Below are positions 18,026-25,611 of a stretch of 64,000 nt of DNA, piece after piece. This DNA comes from an uncultured Alphaproteobacteria bacterium (lineage in GTDB: Bacteria > Pseudomonadota > Alphaproteobacteria > Rhodobacterales > Rhodobacteraceae), in the NCBI GenBank assembly GCA_902576905.1, contig CACGWW010000001.1:62001-126000 (forward strand). The letters are read 5' to 3'. Within the stretch, counting starts at the first letter, position 1, and every line of letters starts with the position of its first letter. The notes below the pieces were generated by a model. It saw only the letters and a program-made list of their open reading frames with translations. It ran no database searches and was not told where the DNA came from. The position numbers and the translations under genes are program-made.

Positions 18026-18400
18026 ATGAGTATTAAAATACGGCTAGCTAGGGCCGGTTCAAAAAAAAGGCCATTTTACAGAGTCGTAGCTGCTGACAGT
18101 AGAATGCCTAGAGACGGAAGATTCATAGAAAAGTTAGGTACTTACAATCCTCTCCTAAATAAAGACGACAATAATAGGGTAAATTTAGACTTGGATAGAA
18201 TTAAAGATTGGCTGTCCAAGGGAGCACAAACAACTGACAGGATCAGTCGATTATTAGAAAACTTAGAAGTACTTCCGAAAAAAATGCGAAATAATCCTAT
18301 AAAGGCAAAACCCAAAAAAGAAGCTGAAGAAGCTCCTGCTGAAGAACCAAAAGCTGAAGAAGCTCCTGCCGAAGAACCAAAAGCTGAAGAACCAAAATAA
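18026..18400 (+). CDS. rpsP: 30S ribosomal protein S16 with acidic repeat tail
   Basis: Ribosomal small-subunit protein S16. The conserved core starts [19 protein letters not shown] and continues [14 protein letters not shown]; the core ends near residue 90. Residues about 92-124 form an extra tail, [15 protein letters not shown] followed by further copies, made of a 10-residue unit [10 protein letters not shown] repeated twice plus a half copy. Alphaproteobacterial S16 proteins often carry an Ala/Glu-rich tail, but here it is an almost perfect tandem DNA repeat. The gene follows chorismate mutase after 3 bp. Confidence 0.97.
   Translation: MSIKIRLARAGSKKRPFYRVVAADSRMPRDGRFIEKLGTYNPLLNKDDNNRVNLDLDRIKDWLSKGAQTTDRISRLLENLEVLPKKMRNNPIKAKPKKEAEEAPAEEPKAEEAPAEEPKAEEPK
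18323..18397 (+). repeat. 30-bp tandem repeat encoding the S16 tail
   Basis: Two adjacent 30-base units (18323-18352 and 18353-18382) differ at a single third-codon position (GCT versus GCC), followed by a 15-base half unit (18383-18397) directly before the TAA. Each unit encodes [10 protein letters not shown]. The near identity at DNA level points to recent expansion by slippage or unequal exchange. Confidence 0.9.
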
Positions 18401-18428
18401 TAAAGAAGGTTTGGAAGGACTAATAAAT

Positions 18429-18494
18429 ATGGCTTTAGTAGAGAGTGTACTTTTACACCAACCTAATAGTACCTTGAAATTTTTCGTTGGTTAG
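18429..18494 (+). CDS. Possible 21-residue leader peptide upstream of rimM
   Basis: A short open frame, MALVESVLLHQPNSTLKFFVG, starts at ATG 18429 with GGAAGGA ten bases upstream and ends at TAG 18492-18494. It occupies the only sizeable gap in this tightly packed ribosomal operon. It overlaps a region able to form competing pairings (see the hairpin feature). I recognise no homologue, and short frames of this size occur by chance; the ribosome site and position are the only support. Confidence 0.3.
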   Translation: MALVESVLLHQPNSTLKFFVG

Positions 18495-18506
18495 ATTGGT
18501 ATTAGG
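18457..18506 (+). promoter_or_regulatory. Overlapping inverted repeats between rpsP and rimM
   Basis: ACCAAC (18457-18462) can pair with GTTGGT (18486-18491), and CCTAATAGTACC (18462-18473) can pair with GGTATTAGG (18498-18506) with a two-base bulge. The two pairings interleave, so they form either a pseudoknot or mutually exclusive hairpins. The stop codon of the small upstream frame falls between the second arms. No U-run follows, so this is not a simple terminator; it could be a translational control element for rimM or an RNA-processing site. Confidence 0.35.
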
Positions 18507-18508
18507 AT

Positions 18509-19033
18509 CTGACTAAGGGGCAACTAGATAGTTTTATTACCGTTGGCAAGGTAATTGGTGGATACGGTTTGCAGGGCCAAATAAAAGTGGATGTCTATCT
18601 TGAAGATGTAAACCTTCTACAAACTTCGAAGGTTTTTTTTCTCGGTAAATCACTACTGAAGACGAAAATCAATTTTTTAAAGAATTCAAAAAAATCGATA
18701 TGGATAGCATCAATCATTGAGACTAAAAACAAAGAACAAGCAGAAGGTTTAAAAGGGCAGCTTATTTTTCTTGAAAAACGATTGCTGCCTAAATTAATGG
18801 CTAACGAATTCTATTATGACGAGCTTAAAGGGCTTAAAATTAAAATTGATGGCAGTATACAAAAAGGAATCGTAAAGGATGTTTTTAATTTTGGTAGTGG
18901 AGATGTTTTAGAAGTTTCACTTGACGATAAAGAAGCTACAATATACATCCCTTTTGATAGGGATAATGTGGGGAGAATAGACCTAAGTAATAGGGAAATT
19001 GTATTGACACCTATCAAAGGCTTAATTTCTTAA
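18509..19033 (+). CDS. rimM: Ribosome maturation factor RimM
   Basis: Binds S19 and assists 16S rRNA processing and 30S head assembly. The conserved N-terminal strand FITVGKVIGGYGLQGQIKV and the PRC-barrel part (EFYYDELKGLKIKI, FGSGDVLEVSLDDKEATIYIPF) are clear. The first ATG/GTG/TTG in frame is TTG 18569, which would cut away the conserved ITVGKVIGGYG strand. Coding continues upstream to a stop at 18503 with no canonical start; CTG 18509 (174 residues, the normal length) or ATT 18536 are the only near-cognate options. An AAGGGG lies at 18515-18520, poorly spaced for both. The stop is 21 bp before trmD. Confidence 0.88.
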   Translation: MTKGQLDSFITVGKVIGGYGLQGQIKVDVYLEDVNLLQTSKVFFLGKSLLKTKINFLKNSKKSIWIASIIETKNKEQAEGLKGQLIFLEKRLLPKLMANEFYYDELKGLKIKIDGSIQKGIVKDVFNFGSGDVLEVSLDDKEATIYIPFDRDNVGRIDLSNREIVLTPIKGLIS

Positions 19034-19054
19034 CTCGAATAAATAAAAAAGAAA

Positions 19055-19789
19055 ATGTATAAAACTCTATTAAGCGCTAAGGTTATAACCCTTTACCCTG
19101 AGCTTTTTCCTGGTCCCTTATCAGCGTCAGTTACAGGTAGAGCATTAGAGAACAAACTTTGGTCACTAGAAACTATCGACTTAAAAGAATATGGAAGAGG
19201 TAGACACAAGAAAGTAGATGCTAAACCAATTTCGGGTGGGCCGGGTATGATTTTAATGCCCGACGTTTTAGATGAAGCCATACTTGAAGCAAATAGTTCA
19301 ATCAGAGGTAAAAATAAGCTTATAGTTTGCATGAGCCCAAAGGGTATTCCTCTAAGTCAAAATTTGGTGAAGAATATGCTTCAATATAATGAGATAATTA
19401 TTGTTTGTGGTAGATTTGAAGGTATCGATCAGAGAGTTATCGAGAAACATAAGATGAAAGAAATATCTATTGGAGATTTTATTTTAACGGGAGGTGAGCT
19501 AGGAGCTATGGTTTTATTAGACACCATAGTTAGATTGCTTCCTGGCACCTTAGGCAACGCCGAGTCTATTATTTCAGAAAGCTTCACAGATGATTTGCTT
19601 GAAGCGCCACAATATACGAAACCAATAGACTGGAACGGAATGAAAGTACCAGAAATTCTTCGAACTGGTGATCACCAAAGAATATTGGAGTGGAAAAATA
19701 CAACATCGGAAAAAATCACAAAAAAAAATAGACCCGATTTATTTATTAAATACATTGAAAAAAATAAAAAAAAGATTAAAAGAAAATAG
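19055..19789 (+). CDS. trmD: tRNA (guanine-N1)-methyltransferase
   Basis: SPOUT methyltransferase making m1G37 in tRNA and so preventing frameshifting. It shows GGPGMILMPDVLDEAI, the knot sequences VCGRFEGIDQRVI and ISIGDFILTGGELGAM, and the C-terminal RTGDHQRILEWK. At 244 residues it has the standard length. It lies in the conserved order rpsP-rimM-trmD-rplS, 25 bp before rplS. Confidence 0.96.
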   Translation: MYKTLLSAKVITLYPELFPGPLSASVTGRALENKLWSLETIDLKEYGRGRHKKVDAKPISGGPGMILMPDVLDEAILEANSSIRGKNKLIVCMSPKGIPLSQNLVKNMLQYNEIIIVCGRFEGIDQRVIEKHKMKEISIGDFILTGGELGAMVLLDTIVRLLPGTLGNAESIISESFTDDLLEAPQYTKPIDWNGMKVPEILRTGDHQRILEWKNTTSEKITKKNRPDLFIKYIEKNKKKIKRK

Positions 19790-19814
19790 TTAAAGAAATT
19801 TTGATGGTCTAAAA

Positions 19815-20210
19815 ATGCATATCATTGAGAAAATTGAAAACGAACACATAGAAAATATTGGCAAAACTATACCTGATTTTGCTTCTGGCGATACTATAAG
19901 AGTGGGTTACAAAATAACCGAGGGTGAACGGACCAGAATACAAAACTACGAGGGCGTTGTGATCTCAAGGAAGGGCGGTTCTACATTAGCTGCGTCATTT
20001 ACTGTTAGGAAAATATCATTTGGGGAAGGAGTTGAAAGAGTCTTTCCACTTTACTCCACAAACATTGACTCAATTACTGTCGTACGAAGAGGTCGGGTTA
20101 GAAGATCTAAACTGTATTACTTGAGAGGGCTAAGAGGAAAGTCTGCTAGAATAGCTGAGAAGACGAACTATAAGAACGAAATTAGTACATCGACTAAAGC
20201 AGAGGGCTGA
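19815..20210 (+). CDS. rplS: 50S ribosomal protein L19
   Basis: Large-subunit protein at the interface with the 30S subunit. Conserved stretches are [53 protein letters not shown] and [21 protein letters not shown] short C-terminal extension after the conserved core ([12 protein letters not shown]) is lineage-typical. The 131-residue protein is full length. rpmE starts 3 bp after its stop. Confidence 0.97.
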   Translation: MHIIEKIENEHIENIGKTIPDFASGDTIRVGYKITEGERTRIQNYEGVVISRKGGSTLAASFTVRKISFGEGVERVFPLYSTNIDSITVVRRGRVRRSKLYYLRGLRGKSARIAEKTNYKNEISTSTKAEG

Positions 20211-20213
20211 GAA

Positions 20214-20435
20214 ATGAAAAGAGATATACATCCAGATTACCATTTTATTACCGTAAAGATGACTGATGGAACGACCTATAAGACTAGATCTACATACGGC
20301 AAAACTGATGAGAATCTGAACCTCGAAATAGACCCGTTAACTCATCCGGCATGGACAGGAGGGTCACAAAAACTACTAGATACTGGCGGCAGAGTTTCAA
20401 AATTTAAGAAAAAGTATGAGGGGTTTAAGCTCTAA
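20214..20435 (+). CDS. rpmE: 50S ribosomal protein L31
   Basis: L31 of 73 residues, beginning [19 protein letters not shown] and carrying the family's [18 protein letters not shown] segment. It lacks the CxxC zinc-binding cysteines (it contains no cysteine), so it is of the zinc-independent C-minus kind that is usual in Alphaproteobacteria. It closes the ribosomal part of the operon; mipZ follows after about 56 bp. Confidence 0.96.
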   Translation: MKRDIHPDYHFITVKMTDGTTYKTRSTYGKTDENLNLEIDPLTHPAWTGGSQKLLDTGGRVSKFKKKYEGFKL

Positions 20436-20491
20436 CATCTTTTATTGTAGTGTATTCTCTACCTAGAGACCTATAAATCTTGGCAGAAAAA

Positions 20492-21289
20492 ATGGCAAAG
20501 ATTATTGTTTTTGGTAATGAAAAAGGGGGGTCTGGAAAATCGACAACGGCTATACATGTGGCAATAGCACTATGTTACCATAATAAGAATGTAGGTATTA
20601 TTGATCTAGATATTAGACAAAAAAGTATGTTTAGATTCTTAGAGAATCGATCCGATTTTTGTAGAAAACAAAAGTCTGATTTACCAATACCAACTTTCTA
20701 TAAAATTGATCAATCTAATAAAGATAGCAAAGCTGAGTCTAATTCAGAGGAAGAGAAGAGATTTGCAGACGCCCTAACGACTTTAGAAGAAACATGTGAC
20801 TTTTTAATTATTGACTGTCCTGGGGGCATATCAAATTATGTAAAGATGGCTCACACAGTAGCTGATATACTAGTGACGCCGATGAATGATAGTTTGATTG
20901 ATTTTGATCTTTTAGCGAAGATAGAGGCGTCAACAGGAAAGGTAGTCGGGCCTTCGATTTATTCAGAAATGGTTTGGGAATGCAGACAAATAAGAGCATC
21001 GGCAAAACATCCACCAATCGATTGGGTTATACTCAGAAATCGGGTATCGCACGTTTTTAGTAAAAATAAACATCAGGTTGGTAACTCTCTAAAAAATCTC
21101 TCAAAGAGAATTGGTTTTCGGTTAAGCACAGGATTTTCGGAGCGAGTTATATTTAAAGAATTGTTTTTATCTGGATTAACTTTACTTGACCTCGAAAAAA
21201 TGGCCGATTGGCAACCTACTCTAAGCCATATATCAGCCCGACAAGAAATGAGGATGCTATTAGCTGGGTTAAATTTAACAGGTGATTAG
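20492..21289 (+). CDS. mipZ: Division-plane positioning ATPase MipZ
   Basis: ParA/MinD-family ATPase that forms a gradient from the chromosome poles and blocks FtsZ assembly away from midcell in Alphaproteobacteria. The deviant Walker A is GNEKGGSGKSTTAIHVA, Walker B LIIDCPGGISN, and the conserved DWVILRNRVSH segment with the following Arg/Lys-rich region marks MipZ. I use ATG 20492 (MAKIIVFGNEKGG) rather than the in-frame TTG 20480 because homologues begin directly at this strand. The product is 265 residues. Its stop overlaps that of the carboxypeptidase gene by four bases, tail to tail. Confidence 0.93.
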   Translation: MAKIIVFGNEKGGSGKSTTAIHVAIALCYHNKNVGIIDLDIRQKSMFRFLENRSDFCRKQKSDLPIPTFYKIDQSNKDSKAESNSEEEKRFADALTTLEETCDFLIIDCPGGISNYVKMAHTVADILVTPMNDSLIDFDLLAKIEASTGKVVGPSIYSEMVWECRQIRASAKHPPIDWVILRNRVSHVFSKNKHQVGNSLKNLSKRIGFRLSTGFSERVIFKELFLSGLTLLDLEKMADWQPTLSHISARQEMRMLLAGLNLTGD

Positions 21290-22545
21290 TCTGCTAAGAT
21301 AGAGCAGGAAGTTTCTTGGGACTGTGTTCTAACACAAAGGTTCTCGGCTAATGTATACGTAATTTCATTAACAAAAATTGAGTATTTTTTTTCCTTATTC
21401 TTTCTTATTTTTATAGATCCATTATCGATATCAGCTAGCAGATCAATATTTAACAAAAGAATGTTTGGCATATCTTTCTCCGCTGAAACAAGAGTTTTGT
21501 ACATTCCAATCTGTACATTGACATTATTTCTCTTCATACTTTCATTTGAAGATTGATTTGAGGTTTTAAGTAATTCTCTTATATTCTCTTTTCCTTGTGA
21601 ATCTAGCATATCTTCAAATGATCTTGGTTTTGCCAGAGGGACGGTCACAGCGGCTATCTTTGGAGTTGTATTAATTTTTGCCAAACTTAGTGGTGGCAAC
21701 TTACTTAATTTTTTTCTTTTAGGAATAACTTTGAAGGCGTCATCAAAAAGCCTAATCATTTTTTTTGCTCTTTCAGAAGAAGAACTAGTTCCAATTATAA
21801 CTCCTATAAGCTGTTTTTCATTTCTTTTAGCAGATGCTGCCAAATTATGCCCTGCTGCGTTTGTATAACCTGTTTTAATGCCAGACGCACCGTTATATTG
21901 CCTTAGAAATTTATAATTTGTATTTTTTATTGTTTTGCCTGAAGCATACGTTTCCAATCTACTGAAAATATTGAAGTACTCTGGATAGTCTAGCATAAGT
22001 CTCCGAGCTAATATTAGCAGATCTTTGGCAGTTGAATAGTGGCCTATCTCTGTTAAACCATGAGCATTCAAAAAATTTGTAGAATTCATACCCATTTTTT
22101 TTGCAGCTTTATTCATATCACTGATAAATATTTTTTCTGATCCTGAAATAGCCTCTCCGAGCGCTGTTGCTGCATCGTTGGCAGACCTTATGGCAGATGC
22201 CCTAATTAAATACCTTATTGAGACCCTCTCACCTGGCTTATACCAAAATTTTGATGGAGGTTCTGATGCTGCATTTTTACTTATAATAACTTTTTGATCT
22301 AACTTTAGTCGTCCATAACGTATTGCATCGAAAGCTAAATATAAAGTCATCATTTTTGTAAGTGATGCAGGGTGAACTATTTGTCTCGAATTATGGCTGT
22401 TTATAATCTTTCCATCTCTCGCATCTGCAACTACATATGCATAAGTTCTAGCGGACAGCTCCGATCCAAAGATAAATAGAGCAAGGATCGTTAAAATAAA
22501 ATGCATCACCGATCTAGAATACATATCCAATGCGTTTCTTTTCAT
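21286..22545 (-). CDS. D-alanyl-D-alanine carboxypeptidase with SPOR domain
   Basis: Low-molecular-weight penicillin-binding protein (peptidase S11) that trims D-Ala from peptidoglycan stems. A hydrophobic signal segment near 13-30 ends at SARTYA. The catalytic motifs are SLTKM (SxxK, near residue 62), SAND (SxN, near 117) and KTGYTNAAG (KTG, near 220). After a linker the last 80 residues (VNVQIGMYKTLVSAEKDM onward) look like a SPOR domain that binds denuded septal glycan. It is divergent from clpS and overlaps mipZ at the stop codons. It resembles DacF/DacA types, but I leave the symbol blank. Confidence 0.92.
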   Translation of the reverse strand: MKRNALDMYSRSVMHFILTILALFIFGSELSARTYAYVVADARDGKIINSHNSRQIVHPASLTKMMTLYLAFDAIRYGRLKLDQKVIISKNAASEPPSKFWYKPGERVSIRYLIRASAIRSANDAATALGEAISGSEKIFISDMNKAAKKMGMNSTNFLNAHGLTEIGHYSTAKDLLILARRLMLDYPEYFNIFSRLETYASGKTIKNTNYKFLRQYNGASGIKTGYTNAAGHNLAASAKRNEKQLIGVIIGTSSSSERAKKMIRLFDDAFKVIPKRKKLSKLPPLSLAKINTTPKIAAVTVPLAKPRSFEDMLDSQGKENIRELLKTSNQSSNESMKRNNVNVQIGMYKTLVSAEKDMPNILLLNIDLLADIDNGSIKIRKNKEKKYSIFVNEITYTLAENLCVRTQSQETSCSILAD

Positions 22546-22670
22546 TTATTTATAGTTCCAAAATACATTTCTTAGGTTAGTCAACTTATATTCACTTATG
22601 ATATACAACAAAAAAAGACCAACAATTTTTAAAAATATAATTTATTGTAGGTTCTAAAAGAAAATGTTAG

Positions 22671-22700
22671 TTGATACTTTTCTATATTTTTAAATATACT
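22671..22700 (+). promoter_or_regulatory. Putative clpS promoter (TTGATA / TATACT)
   Basis: TTGATA at 22671-22676 and TATACT at 22695-22700 are separated by 18 bases, a good sigma-70-type match 33 bases before the clpS ATG. The surrounding 187-base divergent region is very AT-rich and must also hold the carboxypeptidase promoter on the other strand, which I could not place with confidence. Confidence 0.5.
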
Positions 22701-22732
22701 TAGACTGGACTAAGAAAAAAAGTGAAATAAAA

Positions 22733-23074
22733 ATGGAAAACGGAATGGCTAATAAAGATGACGATATAAACAATGACTTTTCAGATACGTCAGTGCTTGT
22801 AAAAAAGCGCAGCAAGCTAAAAAAACCTCCGCTCTATAAAGTTTTACTACTAAATGATGACTTCACTCCCATGGAATTTGTTGTGCATGTGTTAGAGAAA
22901 TTTTTTGCCATTGGGCATGAAAAAGCTGTTCAAATAATGCTTACCGTGCATAAAAAGGGCATTGCTGTTGTTGGCGTGTATTCTCATGATATAGCCGAAA
23001 CCAAAGTCACACAGGTTATGGACTATTCTAGGAAAAATCAGCATCCACTACAGTGTACCATGGAGAAGGAATAG
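22733..23074 (+). CDS. clpS: ATP-dependent Clp protease adaptor ClpS
   Basis: Adaptor that delivers N-degron substrates to ClpAP. The family core [45 protein letters not shown] is complete, including the substrate-pocket residues in LNDDFTPM. A disordered acidic N-terminus of about 30 residues precedes the core. ATG 22733 is used; an in-frame ATG at 22748 is also possible. The gene is followed after one base by a methyltransferase with a TTG start. Confidence 0.96.
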   Translation: MENGMANKDDDINNDFSDTSVLVKKRSKLKKPPLYKVLLLNDDFTPMEFVVHVLEKFFAIGHEKAVQIMLTVHKKGIAVVGVYSHDIAETKVTQVMDYSRKNQHPLQCTMEKE

Positions 23075-23075
23075 A

Positions 23076-24089
23076 TTGCATAGTCTGGCAAGCCAAAGGT
23101 TTGAAGCATTTTGGAGCCAAGTAGCACCATCTTATTCAGGCCAAAAGGTAGCTATTATAGGCTCTGATCGACCACAAGACTTTAACTGCTTACAGAATAA
23201 AAATTTGTGCCACTTTGTTTCAAATGTAAAAGATACTTTGAGCGAAGCCAAACGTTTAGGTTTTGTGGTTTCTACCATTTTGCAACACAATTGCGACATT
23301 ATTATTCTCGAGCTGACAAAAAGCAAAGAAACCAATTTGGGTCTTATAGCCATGGCTGAGGAGTATATAAATGATGAAGGAAAGGTGATTATAAACGGTG
23401 ATAATCAAATTGGTGTCAAAAGCTTTCTCAAAAAGATCTCCAGCCACTGGCCAGCAGAGAAAACGGTTATTAAAAAGAAGGGTAGGATAGCAATATACCC
23501 CAAAAAAAAACAAATATTTAGCCACTGGAAAAAATATCAAGATTTTTATAAAAATAGAGATGGCTATTACACCCGATGCGATATGTTTTCTCCAAAAGAG
23601 ATAGATAAAGGTTCTAAAAAACTGACCTCAGCATTCAACACAAAATTATTTGGAGAAGTTGCTGACTTAGGGGCTGGATGGGGATATTTAAGTAAGGAAG
23701 CGCTTAGGTTAAATGATAAAATTACGAAAGTTACGTTGTTCGAAAGTAATTATTCTGCATATCTTGCGTCAAAAAAGAACATAGAGGACGAACGAGCAAA
23801 ATTTAGATGGGCTAGTCTAGAAAATATAAAAAACTTAAAAGCACGATTTAATCATGTGATTTGCAACCCTCCTTTTCACTCTGGGAGACCTAAAGATATG
23901 GATTTACTTAGATCCTTTATCTTTCACAGTGCCAGGTTAATAACAGATCAAGGTAGTGTGTGGATGGTTTTTGTCTCAGGCGTATATTTGGAAAATGAAC
24001 TCCAAAATTACTTCGATAATATTAAGATTTTGTACAAAGATAATCACTATTTTGTTTGTCAATTGCTAAACCCAAAAACCGAGAGGTAA
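23076..24089 (+). CDS. Class I SAM-dependent methyltransferase, RsmC-like
   Basis: A 337-residue protein with a degenerate N-terminal methyltransferase-like half and a C-terminal catalytic domain. SAM motif I is VADLGAGWGYLSKEA, and motif IV is HVICNPPFHSGR, the NPPFH form used by guanine-N2 rRNA methyltransferases such as RsmC (m2G1207) and RlmG. It starts at TTG 23076 with GAGAAGGA just upstream, inside the end of clpS, so translation is probably coupled. The exact rRNA target is inferred from the family. Confidence 0.88.
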   Translation: MHSLASQRFEAFWSQVAPSYSGQKVAIIGSDRPQDFNCLQNKNLCHFVSNVKDTLSEAKRLGFVVSTILQHNCDIIILELTKSKETNLGLIAMAEEYINDEGKVIINGDNQIGVKSFLKKISSHWPAEKTVIKKKGRIAIYPKKKQIFSHWKKYQDFYKNRDGYYTRCDMFSPKEIDKGSKKLTSAFNTKLFGEVADLGAGWGYLSKEALRLNDKITKVTLFESNYSAYLASKKNIEDERAKFRWASLENIKNLKARFNHVICNPPFHSGRPKDMDLLRSFIFHSARLITDQGSVWMVFVSGVYLENELQNYFDNIKILYKDNHYFVCQLLNPKTER

Positions 24090-24093
24090 CAGT

Positions 24094-24900
24094 ATGCTTA
24101 ACAACTTACAGAATAAAACTGTCATTATTACAGGAGCGTCAAATGGAATAGGGATGGAAATTGGAAGGAAGTTTCTTTTGGCAGGAGCAAATGTTGTTTT
24201 TTCAGATTATGTTAAATTTGATCTTGAAAGCATAATCTCTGGAGTTGCCATAGACCCTGGAAGTGCCCACTCTTTTTATGGAAATATGCAAGATAAACTG
24301 GCTATCAATAATTTAATTGCAACAACATTAAATAAGTATGAAAAAGTAGATATATTAGTCAATGCGAATAGAACCATCATCCCTTCTAACCCATTGGATG
24401 AAAAAGGGGGAGCTCTCGAGAAGTCTATCTCTCAAAATTTAATCGCGACCTTGAACGTAAGTCAACTTTTTGCAAAGTCAGTAATTAAGCAAACTAAAAA
24501 TAGAAAAAATAACGAAATTGTTGGTTCGATAATAAATTTGACCTCTATAGCTGCTAATCAAACAATACCCGACATGATGCCATACTCGGTAAGTTGCGCA
24601 GCTTTGAACCAATTGACTAGATCACTTGCCGTATCGCTTGCAAAAAATGGAATAAGAGTAAATGCTATATCTCTTGGTAGTATTATGAGTTCAAGTTTGC
24701 GGTTAAACCTTCATAGCAATCCTGAATTACAAGACTCAATAATTGATGCAACTCCATTGGGGTATATTGCCGAACCCGAAGAGGTAGCAGAACTTGCTCT
24801 ATTTTTGTCATCTGAGGGTGCTAGCTTCCTCACAGGGCAGGTAATCACAATTGATGGGGGACGATCTATTTTGAATAAACTAGAAAAGGCTGCCTACTAA
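24094..24900 (+). CDS. SDR-fold protein lacking the catalytic lysine
   Basis: A 268-residue short-chain dehydrogenase/reductase fold. The nucleotide-binding motif TGASNGIGMEIGR (TGxxxGxG) and the C-terminal VAELALFLSSEGASFLTGQVITIDGG are typical. The active-site motif YxxxK is changed: Tyr164 is present in MPYSVSCAALNQLTR, but the lysine position is Cys168, and the NAG motif reads NANRT. Normal oxidoreductase chemistry is therefore doubtful. It follows the RsmC-like gene after 4 bp in a clpS-led transcript. Confidence 0.85.
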   Translation: MLNNLQNKTVIITGASNGIGMEIGRKFLLAGANVVFSDYVKFDLESIISGVAIDPGSAHSFYGNMQDKLAINNLIATTLNKYEKVDILVNANRTIIPSNPLDEKGGALEKSISQNLIATLNVSQLFAKSVIKQTKNRKNNEIVGSIINLTSIAANQTIPDMMPYSVSCAALNQLTRSLAVSLAKNGIRVNAISLGSIMSSSLRLNLHSNPELQDSIIDATPLGYIAEPEEVAELALFLSSEGASFLTGQVITIDGGRSILNKLEKAAY

Positions 24901-24920
24901 ATACTTTGCCCTTACCTTCT

Positions 24921-25541
24921 TTAATTTTCTTTATCAGTATTTTCACCAAATAGAGCTTGGGAAGGTTCTGCTACTCCCATTTCTGTTTCAGGAATCTCTT
25001 TGACCTGAGCTTCATTAGATTGTTTTATGGGCATCTTATCTAGTACTTTCTGGAGCTCTACTTGCTTGCAGAGCCCTAATATCACTGGATCAGTTGGAGT
25101 AAGGTTATTTATATTCCAGTGAGTTCTTTCCCTTATAGCCTTAATGGTATTTTTTGTAGTACCGATTAGTCTGGAAATTTGTCCGTCAGTCATATCTGGA
25201 TGAAATTTCACAAGCCAGGCTATGGCTGCTGGTTTATCTTGTCTTTTAGAAAGAGGCGTGTACTTAGGACCCCTAGACCTTTTCTCTCCAACTGCAGCTG
25301 GATTCTTGTAAAGCTGAAGATCAAGGTCTTCATTTGCTTCACACTTCTTTATCTCATCTGCTGTGAGTTGACTATTGATAATGGGGTCAATTCCACGAAT
25401 ACCACCAGCTACCTCGCCGTCGGCAATCCCACTAATTTCTAATTCATGAAGCCCGCAGAAGTTCGCTATTTGCCTAAAAGTAAGTGTAGTATTGTCTAAC
25501 AGCCAAACAGCTGTAGCCTTCCTCATAAGTGGGTATTCCAT
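24921..25541 (-). CDS. trcR: Cell cycle transcriptional regulator TrcR (DUF1013)
   Basis: A 206-residue DUF1013 protein, an Alphaproteobacteria-restricted family named TrcR and linked to cell-cycle transcription. Two helix-turn-helix-like regions are visible: LTFRQIANFCGLHELEISGI near the N-terminus and MTDGQISRLIGTTKNTIKAI near the middle, the latter followed by ERTHWN. The start MEYPLMRKATAVWLLDNTTL is typical of the family. The C-terminal tail is acidic and variable. It is convergent with the SDR gene. Confidence 0.88.
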   Translation of the reverse strand: MEYPLMRKATAVWLLDNTTLTFRQIANFCGLHELEISGIADGEVAGGIRGIDPIINSQLTADEIKKCEANEDLDLQLYKNPAAVGEKRSRGPKYTPLSKRQDKPAAIAWLVKFHPDMTDGQISRLIGTTKNTIKAIRERTHWNINNLTPTDPVILGLCKQVELQKVLDKMPIKQSNEAQVKEIPETEMGVAEPSQALFGENTDKEN

Positions 25542-25611
25542 CCATTCCTCTCTAACAATTTATTTGCTATCAGCATTTATCTAATCTCGCTTATACAAAA
25601 AAAATCCACTG

